From the NCBI RefSeq assembly GCF_900589395.1, contig NZ_UUIS01000075.1, positions 267,722 through 331,721 on the forward strand: a DNA stretch of 64,000 nucleotides. The letters are read 5' to 3'. Under the pieces are notes generated by a model. The model had not been told where the DNA came from. It worked only from the letters and a program-made list of their open reading frames with translations, and made no database searches. A program made the translations under genes and the position numbers. This DNA comes from Pseudomonas viridiflava. Its GTDB lineage: Bacteria; Pseudomonadota; Gammaproteobacteria; Pseudomonadales; Pseudomonadaceae. Of the stretch, positions 57,968-64,000 are shown one piece after another (position 1 is the stretch's first letter; the number at the start of each line of letters is the position of its first letter).

Positions 57968-58801
57968 ATGCGCGTGACCAATGACAAGGTGTTTGGTAGT
58001 GCACGCGTGCGTTGCCTGATGGCGCTGGCGATCACGTGTGTTTCGGTGACGACGGCATCGGCCGAGCCTGCCTCGGCCCTTACAGAACCGGTCGGCGGGT
58101 GGCGTTACAACGGGCTCCTGGATCGCGGTGAAGCCCCGCGAGTCGCTTACCCCACGCCGCCCATCGACCGGGGCGCGCAACGCAGCCGCACCCTGATCGA
58201 GGGCCAGATAAAGGCCCTTGGCAAGCAACGCGGCCCCAACGTGCTTGCCGTCAACGGCAACCCCTTGAACCTTTACACCGATGAGCAGGGGCGCTTTGCC
58301 CGGCCATACGCCTTTGGTGCCGGCTCCAACAGCGTCGAGGTGCGCAGCGCCGAAGGCAAATCCCTCAAGCGGGTGCAGTTTTACGAAGCCAACAACCAGC
58401 GCACGCCGGCACGGATTCGGGTCGTGCTGGGGTGGGATGATCCCAATGCCGAACTTGACTTGCACATCGTGACCCCGGACGGTCAGCACGCGTTCTTCAG
58501 CCATCCGGAGTTGACCAATGGCGGTGGCCTGGACCTCGACAGCGTTGATGGACCAGGGCCGGAAATGTTCACCATGACGGCACCGTTGCAAGGCACCTAC
58601 CAGGTCTATGTGAATTACTGGGGCAACTTCAGCAGTGCCGGCGGTTACAACTTCGATGAAGCCAGCAACCAGAAAGAAGTGATCACCTCGCAGATCAACC
58701 TGGTGCTCAACGAAAACACCGTCAATGAAAAACGCGAGACATTCATCGTGCCCTTGCGCGGCATTGGTGATCTGCTCTTGGTCAAGACATTCAACTATTG
58801 A
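57968..58801 (+). CDS. yfaP: YfaP family protein (DUF2135) of the alpha-2-macroglobulin operon
   Basis: A 277-residue exported protein with a signal peptide cleaved probably after ASA (residue 31). The C-terminal domain is DUF2135, recognised from RIRVVLGWDDPNAELDLHIV near 157 and the calcium-binding-like DGQHAFFSHPELTNGGGLDL near 180, then GTYQVYVNYWGNF. YfaP-like proteins accompany the YfaS-type alpha-2-macroglobulin in enterobacteria and the mag operon in P. aeruginosa, where products form a periplasmic complex with the macroglobulin. It starts an operon with yfaA, yfaT and yfaS. Confidence 0.85.
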   Translation: MRVTNDKVFGSARVRCLMALAITCVSVTTASAEPASALTEPVGGWRYNGLLDRGEAPRVAYPTPPIDRGAQRSRTLIEGQIKALGKQRGPNVLAVNGNPLNLYTDEQGRFARPYAFGAGSNSVEVRSAEGKSLKRVQFYEANNQRTPARIRVVLGWDDPNAELDLHIVTPDGQHAFFSHPELTNGGGLDLDSVDGPGPEMFTMTAPLQGTYQVYVNYWGNFSSAGGYNFDEASNQKEVITSQINLVLNENTVNEKRETFIVPLRGIGDLLLVKTFNY

Positions 58802-58836
58802 TCGTCCCGTCCCACGGATGAATTGGGTTTGTGAAC

Positions 58837-60600
58837 ATGAGCGATAACTCGACTTCAGCGACGGGCGTGCCCGCCGTCAAACCTTCGCGGCGCTGGCCGC
58901 TGTTGTTGGCCGGGCTGTGTGGGATCGCCGGTATGGCCGGTGCAATGGGCTGGTTCATGCACAAGACCAAAGCGCCCATGACCGTGATTGCCAGTGACAC
59001 CCTGCGCCTGAGCCGCCCGGATGGCTTGCTTGAAACCACTTCCTTGAGCCAGTTGCCCAAGGATTTGCTGGCCGTGCCGTTCCTGAAGGACACACTCACC
59101 GAAGATTTCGTTTTCTACTATGAAACCCATGCCGACCGCCTCGGGCTGATCGGCAGCCTGCGCAGAATCATCTACGAATATGACCTGACCCTGCAGGACA
59201 CCCTGATCGAGCAACTCCTGGATCAGCCGGCGGACATCGCGCTGTGGCGCGGCAAGGACGGGCGACTCAAAGACTTCCTCATGGTGATGGAGCGTGGCGG
59301 CATGGCCAAAATGCTTGAGCAATTGCTCAAGGTGCTCTACGACCCGCAATTGAGCGAAATCGGCGTGGTGAAGATCGGTGCGGATGAGGTGCCGCTCTAT
59401 CTTCTGACTTACAACGCCCGCCAGTCGCTGGCGTTCGCCTCCTATGGCGACAAGCTGGTGGTGGTGTCAAACCCGCGCAAGCTGGCGGGGCGTGACTCAT
59501 CCACCTATGAACGCGAGCCCTCCAGCCTGAGCCAGCCTCTGGGCCAGGAAATCGGCCGGCCCGAGCCGGAACCCGGCAGTATCTCGCCCGAAGCGCTTGC
59601 GGCACTGCTCAGTGGCGAAAAACTGTTCACCGAGGCGTTCGGGCTGAAGCCGCGGGCACCGCAGGTCAGGCAACGGCTGTCGGTCAATGCCAGTGTGCTG
59701 GCCATGGGTTATCAGCGTTTCATTCCCAACTTTGCCGGCCTGCGGTTTGAAATGGACGAACAGGGCTGGCACAGCTTCCTGGCGCTGAACGAAACGGACA
59801 ATCAGCAGAGCCTGGATTTCAAGCCCATCTGGCAAGCGATGCCGATAGGTGCCAGTGCCTGTGTGGCCTTGCCCCTGGCTGCGGCGCAGCAAAAGCCATT
59901 GCTGGTCAGGCTCGGCGCGCAAGAGCCGGTTGCCGAGGCGCTCACTGCGCATATTTCTGACGCTGCCGGTCTGTGCTGGTACGCCGATTCACGGTTGTAC
60001 ACCCCGCTGCTGGTTGCTCAACTGAATGACACCAACAGCGCCCGTCTCGATGGCGACCTGGGCACGCTGTTCAGCACCATGGTTGGCGCCCATGAAGCCA
60101 ACGCCGAGGGCCATGTGTTCCCGGTGGTCGACAGGCAACAGGGTGATACCCATCAATGGCAGCGGCAAGTCAGCACCCGTTTTGGTCCGTATGCGGCCCA
60201 AGAGGCGCAAAACCCCGACGCGGTCAGCGGCAAGGCGTTCATGAAGGTCAGCCTGGCGCGTCATGGTTCGACACTGCTGTTCTCCCTTGATGACCGGCTC
60301 GTGGACAAAGCTGTCGGCACCCTCGACAAACGTTTCCCGCCGCTGGCTGATGTGCTGCCCGACGATCAACTGGTTCCGGTGTATTTCAACCCTGGCGGCA
60401 TTGCGCAACTGCTGCAACAGGAAACCCTGGGCAGCCTGCCCAAGGACATCGAGCCGGTCTTTTACAACGCCGCCCAGACGCATCTGATCCCCAAGCTGAA
60501 AAAACTCGGTGAATACGGCAAGTACGCGCTGACCCTCCCGCAAGGCACTGAGCCCGAGGGTCAATGGCAGTGGCTGCCACTGCAGTGGCAACCCCTGTGA
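58837..60600 (+). CDS. yfaA: YfaA family protein (DUF2138) of the alpha-2-macroglobulin operon
   Basis: A 587-residue protein of the DUF2138 family, anchored by one N-terminal transmembrane helix (about 22-42, LLLAGLCGIAGMAGAMGWFM). The periplasmic body begins DTLRLSRPDGLLETTSLSQL and includes the family's FYYETHADRLGLIGSLRRI near 93 and LPLAAAQQKPLLVRL near 347. Together with YfaP, YfaT and YfaS it belongs to the conserved macroglobulin locus, where its exact task is unknown. The chosen start is ATG at 58837; a GTG two codons earlier is possible. yfaT overlaps its last 37 bases in another frame. Confidence 0.83.
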   Translation: MSDNSTSATGVPAVKPSRRWPLLLAGLCGIAGMAGAMGWFMHKTKAPMTVIASDTLRLSRPDGLLETTSLSQLPKDLLAVPFLKDTLTEDFVFYYETHADRLGLIGSLRRIIYEYDLTLQDTLIEQLLDQPADIALWRGKDGRLKDFLMVMERGGMAKMLEQLLKVLYDPQLSEIGVVKIGADEVPLYLLTYNARQSLAFASYGDKLVVVSNPRKLAGRDSSTYEREPSSLSQPLGQEIGRPEPEPGSISPEALAALLSGEKLFTEAFGLKPRAPQVRQRLSVNASVLAMGYQRFIPNFAGLRFEMDEQGWHSFLALNETDNQQSLDFKPIWQAMPIGASACVALPLAAAQQKPLLVRLGAQEPVAEALTAHISDAAGLCWYADSRLYTPLLVAQLNDTNSARLDGDLGTLFSTMVGAHEANAEGHVFPVVDRQQGDTHQWQRQVSTRFGPYAAQEAQNPDAVSGKAFMKVSLARHGSTLLFSLDDRLVDKAVGTLDKRFPPLADVLPDDQLVPVYFNPGGIAQLLQQETLGSLPKDIEPVFYNAAQTHLIPKLKKLGEYGKYALTLPQGTEPEGQWQWLPLQWQPL

Positions 60601-61235
60601 GGGCTCTGGGTCGAGGTCTCGCGCTGCTCGCGCTGTTGCTCGGCAGTGGCGTGTCTGCCCGTGAGGTGCCGGCACTCGACGCACAGCAATCCCAGGTCTT
60701 TCGTGCCTGGTTTGTGCGCATTGCACAAGAACAACTGGCCCAAGGCCCCAGCCCGCGCTGGTTTCAGCAGGATTGCGCCGGCCTGGTGCGTTTTGCCAGC
60801 AACGAGGCCCTGAAGGTTCATGACGATAAATGGCTGCGCAGCAATGGCCTGTCCAACCGTTACCTGCCGCCCGAGATGCCCCTGAGTGACGCCCAGAGAG
60901 GGCTCGCCCAGCAGTGGCAGCAAGGCGACGGAAAAACCGGCCCGTATGTCAACGCGATCAAACTGATCCAGTTCAACAGTCATCTGGTCGGGCGCGACAT
61001 GGCCCAGGCCCGTCCCGGTGATCTGATGTTTTTCGACCAGGGCGACGACCAGCACCTGATGATCTGGATGGGCCGCTACATCGCTTATCACACCGGCACC
61101 ACTACACCCACTGACAACGGCATGCGCTCGGCAAGCCTGCAGCAACTCATGACATGGAAGGACACCCGATGGATACCCGACGCTGCCAACCCCAATTTCA
61201 TCGGTGTCTATCGACTCAACTTTCTCTCCCAATGA
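60564..61235 (+). CDS. yfaT: YfaT family protein (DUF1175), papain-like fold
   Basis: A 223-residue exported protein of the DUF1175 family. A signal peptide (about 1-32, ending VSA) is followed by a domain with a cysteine in QQDCAGLVRFASNEAL (near 69) and histidines in DDQHLMIWMGRYIAYHTG (near 158-170), the layout of NlpC/P60-like cysteine hydrolases, to which the family is distantly related. Whether it is active is unknown. It is the third gene of the alpha-2-macroglobulin unit: it overlaps yfaA by 37 bases and its stop overlaps the yfaS start as ATGA. In the related mag operon a product of this type also precedes the macroglobulin gene. Confidence 0.83.
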   Translation: MAVAATAVATPVRALGRGLALLALLLGSGVSAREVPALDAQQSQVFRAWFVRIAQEQLAQGPSPRWFQQDCAGLVRFASNEALKVHDDKWLRSNGLSNRYLPPEMPLSDAQRGLAQQWQQGDGKTGPYVNAIKLIQFNSHLVGRDMAQARPGDLMFFDQGDDQHLMIWMGRYIAYHTGTTTPTDNGMRSASLQQLMTWKDTRWIPDAANPNFIGVYRLNFLSQ

Positions 61236-64000
61236 CCGGTGCCCGCATGCTGCGTATCTGCTCTCTGCTTTTCTGGTCGCTGGCCCTTCTGACGCCTGTG
61301 ACCGGCGTCAACGCCGACGACAGCGTCGAGCCAAGCGGCTACAGCGCAGTGCCTGGAGAAAGCTTTTTCCTGCTCGCCGACAGCAGCTTTTCCAGTGATG
61401 AGCAGGCCAAAGTGCGTCTTGAGGCGCCAGGCCGCGACTATCGCCGGTTCCGCATGCAGCCGTACGGCGGCGCGGACATCCGCGTGTATCGCATCGACAA
61501 GCCCGTGGACTTCCTCAAGCGCCAGAAAAACCTGCACCGTGTGGTCAGTGAAGGCCAGTTCAAGGGCGAAGGGCTGTCCAACACCCTCGCGTATCTCTGG
61601 GACAGCTGGTATCGGCAGTCCCGGCGCGTCATGCAGCGGGCGTTTTCCTACGAGTCACGCAAACAGGTTACCGAGCAAGTGCCTGAGCTGAAGATGGGTA
61701 ACGCGATAGCAGCGCCCACCCCTTACGTGGCACAAGCGCAGTTTGCGCTGATTCCGGGCTTGCCGCTGGTCACTCAGTTCCGTTACCCGATCTGGGACGC
61801 AAAGCCGATCCAGCCGCCGGCCGGGGTTGATCTGAATGGCTCGTCCAGCGAGTTCATCAATACAGTGCCCGGTAACGTCTACATCCCGCTGGGCAAGCTC
61901 AAACCCGGGCTGTACCTTGTCGAGGCCCTGGTCGGCAAGTACCGCGCCACGACGCTGGTGTTCGTCTCCAATACCGTGGCAATCAGCAAGGTGGCCGGTG
62001 ACGAGCTGCTGGTGTGGGCTGCCCGCAAGAACGAAGGCAGCCCGGCCCGCAAGGTCAATGTGCTCTGGACCGATGGCCTGGGCGTCATGAGCAGCGGCGC
62101 GACCGACGCCCAGGGTGTACTGCGACTCAAGCACGTCAGCCCCGAACGCTCGTTCGTGATCGGTGAAGACGAAGAAGGCGGTGTCTTCATCGCCGAGAAT
62201 TTCTATTACGACAGCGAGATCTACGACACCAAGCTTTTCGCGTTCACTGACCGACCGCTCTACCGCCCCGGAGACTGGGTCTCGCTGAAGATCGTCGGGC
62301 GCGAATTCAAGAATGCCCGTGACTCCGTTGCGCCCGCCGCTGCCGATGTTGACGTGACCATCCTGGACGCCACCGGTACGGCGCTGCAGTCGCTGGCACT
62401 GAAGCTTGATTCGCAGGCGGGCACTCAAGGTCGCTTCCAGTTGCCGGACAATGCGGTTGCCGGTGGCTACGAAGTGCGTTTCAGCTACAAGGGGCAGGCC
62501 TACAGCAGCGCGTTTCGTGTGGCGGAGTACATCAAGCCGCACTTCGAGATTTCGCTGAACCTGGCCAGGCAGAACTACAGCATCAATGAGCCGGTGACAG
62601 GCAACCTGACCTTGCTTTATCCCGACGGCAAGCCGGTGGCCAATGCAAAGCTGACCCTGAGCCTGCGTGCCCAGCAACTGTCGACCGTCGATAACGAGCT
62701 GCAATACCTGGGGCAGTTTCCGGTGGAATTGAAAAGCACCGAGCTCACCACGGATGCCAAGGGTAACGCCACGCTCGACCTGCCGCCTGCGACCAGGCCC
62801 AGTCGCTACATGCTCACTGTGTTTGCCAGTGACGGGGCGGCCTATCGGGTCAGGACCACAAAAGAAATACTGATTGACCGTGGCGCCGCCAGCTACCGCA
62901 TCAGCGCGGCGCAACGGTTCAGTGCCGCCGGTGAAAAGGTTGCCTTCAGCTACAACCCTGAAGGCGGCAGCGAGCAAACCCGCTCCGTTATGCCTGCGCG
63001 CTATCAATGGGTGCGGCTGGAAGACCAGACCAGCGGCGGTGACACGCTCGATGCCGGCCGCCAGGGTTTCAGCGTCAGCTTCGAACGCCCTGGCACTTAC
63101 AACCTGACCCTGTTGGATGAAAACGGCCGCCTGCTGGGCGCTACCGGGCACTCCGTCAGTGGCGACGGGGTCAAGGCGGTGGCGGGTACCGTGGAAATCG
63201 TGTTCGACAAGCCTGAGTACCAGGTCGGCGATGAAGCGTCGGCGCTGATCACGTTCCCTGAGCCGGTCAGCGATGCGTTGTTGTCGCTGGAGCGCGACAA
63301 GGTCGAGGCCACCGCGCTGCTGTCCGAGGGCGGCGACTGGTTGAAACTGGAAAAGCTCAACGCGACCCAGTACCGCGCGCGCATTGCCGTGAAAGAACAC
63401 TTCGCGCCGAACCTGACCTTTTCAGTGCTGTACACCAAAGGCGGTCAATACAGCTTCCAGAACGCCGGGATCAAGGTCGTTGCACCGCAGATCGACGTGG
63501 TCATCAAGACTGACAAAGACGCTTACCGACCCGGTGACACGGTGTCTGTGGACCTGACGACGCAGTTCGCCGGCACGGCGATTCCCGCGCACCTGACGGT
63601 CAGCGTGGTCGACGAGATGATCTATGCGCTGCAACCGGAAGTGGCGCCTGCCATCGACCAGTTCTTTAACCATCCGCGGCGCAACAATGTGCGTACCAGC
63701 GCCAGCCTGTCCTTCATCAGCTACGACGTCGCGTTGCCCGGCAGCCCTACGGCACCTGGCAAGGCCAATCGCAGTGATCGCGCGGTCAAAGTGCTGGAGC
63801 GGCCGCGGCGTGAAGATGTCGACACCGCTGCGTGGGAGCCTGAACTGGTGACCGATGCCAACGGCCACGTGCGCTTCACGTTCAAGATGCCGGACTCGCT
63901 GACCCGCTGGCGCATCACAGCCCGGGCCATCGATCAGGCGGGACACGTCGGTCAGAAAAAGCAGTTCGTGCGCTCGGAAAAGCCCTTGTACCTGAAATGG
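61232..64000 (+). CDS. yfaS: Bacterial alpha-2-macroglobulin YfaS/MagD-like (N-terminal 923 residues)
   Basis: The frame is open to the window edge. After a signal peptide (about 1-29) come macroglobulin-like domains, including the MG2 signature in FTDRPLYRPGDWVSLK near 345, several beta-sandwich repeats, and a flexible, Arg/Pro/Ser-rich bait-like segment (about 815-865, with HPRRNNVRTSAS and KVLERPRREDVD). It ends in the A2M domain signature AWEPELVTDANGHVRFTFKM. Such proteins trap proteases that cut the bait, protecting the periplasm. The thioester position lies beyond the window. The start codon overlaps the yfaT stop as ATGA. By gene order (yfaP-A-T-S) it belongs to the YfaS/MagD class. 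Confidence 0.9.
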   Translation, partial: MTGARMLRICSLLFWSLALLTPVTGVNADDSVEPSGYSAVPGESFFLLADSSFSSDEQAKVRLEAPGRDYRRFRMQPYGGADIRVYRIDKPVDFLKRQKNLHRVVSEGQFKGEGLSNTLAYLWDSWYRQSRRVMQRAFSYESRKQVTEQVPELKMGNAIAAPTPYVAQAQFALIPGLPLVTQFRYPIWDAKPIQPPAGVDLNGSSSEFINTVPGNVYIPLGKLKPGLYLVEALVGKYRATTLVFVSNTVAISKVAGDELLVWAARKNEGSPARKVNVLWTDGLGVMSSGATDAQGVLRLKHVSPERSFVIGEDEEGGVFIAENFYYDSEIYDTKLFAFTDRPLYRPGDWVSLKIVGREFKNARDSVAPAAADVDVTILDATGTALQSLALKLDSQAGTQGRFQLPDNAVAGGYEVRFSYKGQAYSSAFRVAEYIKPHFEISLNLARQNYSINEPVTGNLTLLYPDGKPVANAKLTLSLRAQQLSTVDNELQYLGQFPVELKSTELTTDAKGNATLDLPPATRPSRYMLTVFASDGAAYRVRTTKEILIDRGAASYRISAAQRFSAAGEKVAFSYNPEGGSEQTRSVMPARYQWVRLEDQTSGGDTLDAGRQGFSVSFERPGTYNLTLLDENGRLLGATGHSVSGDGVKAVAGTVEIVFDKPEYQVGDEASALITFPEPVSDALLSLERDKVEATALLSEGGDWLKLEKLNATQYRARIAVKEHFAPNLTFSVLYTKGGQYSFQNAGIKVVAPQIDVVIKTDKDAYRPGDTVSVDLTTQFAGTAIPAHLTVSVVDEMIYALQPEVAPAIDQFFNHPRRNNVRTSASLSFISYDVALPGSPTAPGKANRSDRAVKVLERPRREDVDTAAWEPELVTDANGHVRFTFKMPDSLTRWRITARAIDQAGHVGQKKQFVRSEKPLYLKW

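Noticed and set aside
61655..63400. 581-codon open frame on the minus strand
   Set aside because: Antisense to the alpha-2-macroglobulin gene, whose own frame is open to the window end and has clear MG2 and A2M signatures.
1..64000. CRISPR array, rRNA operon, prophage or complete insertion sequence
   Set aside because: No regularly spaced repeats, no rRNA-like sequence, no transposase and no phage structural genes were seen.

Overview
The window comes from a Pseudomonas chromosome, most likely of the P. putida or P. fluorescens groups. Protein identities (ahpC/ahpF, mexEF-oprN, an MvaT-family H-NS analogue, galU, gor, D-2-hydroxyglutarate dehydrogenase YdiJ, MocR regulators), the high GC content, REPIN-type palindromes of the Pseudomonas kind and the many LysR, sigma-54 and two-component regulators all fit. 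There is no rRNA, prophage, CRISPR array or complete insertion sequence. One tRNA gene, tRNA-Gln(UUG), is present.

Layout. 1-8.2 kb: the end of a polyamine-binding protein, a periplasmic histidine phosphatase, a lipoprotein deacetylase, a LysR regulator divergent from ydiJ, and a Gfo/Idh/MocA oxidoreductase. 8.3-11.7 kb: a GH15 glucoamylase/trehalase-like enzyme, tRNA-Gln and a Res-Xre toxin-antitoxin pair behind a perfect 15-bp inverted-repeat operator. 11.75-17.4 kb: a catabolic unit of aldehyde dehydrogenase, alcohol dehydrogenase, outer-membrane protein and AcoR-like sigma-54 activator, headed by a recognisable -24/-12 promoter and a candidate upstream activator site. 17.9-29.5 kb: housekeeping and signalling genes (diguanylate cyclase, phosphoesterase, MocR regulator, AlkB, small proteins, ugd-galU, gor). 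29.5-36.4 kb: a hybrid histidine kinase, a divergent TnpT/TnpS-like pair around a structured intergenic region, ahpC-ahpF and a decayed LysE gene. 36.5-49.4 kb: gloA, an MvaT-family gene, a TPR protein, mexEF-oprN with a MexT-like box, and a LysR regulator next to an amidohydrolase/HbpS-like pair. 49.6-64 kb: a DUF2251 protein, two orphan peptide-type ABC permeases, an Imm11/DUF1629-like protein, a hybrid kinase with a LuxR-type response regulator, three lipoproteins of unknown function, and the start of a bacterial alpha-2-macroglobulin operon (yfaP-yfaA-yfaT-yfaS) that runs off the window.

The most interesting observation is a 16-bp palindrome, TAGYACA-NN-TGTRCTA. I found it three times in the window, each time in an upstream region within 52.7-57.8 kb: before the DUF1629/permease genes, between the response regulator and a lipoprotein gene, and between a lipoprotein gene and the alpha-2-macroglobulin operon. 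I infer that the local kinase/LuxR-type regulator pair controls these genes as one envelope-defence regulon. The second is a chromosomal TnpS/TnpT-like recombination module with nested inverted repeats and no transposase.

Coordinates and motifs were read by eye. Family names rest on recognisable motifs, lengths and gene order; no database search was run.
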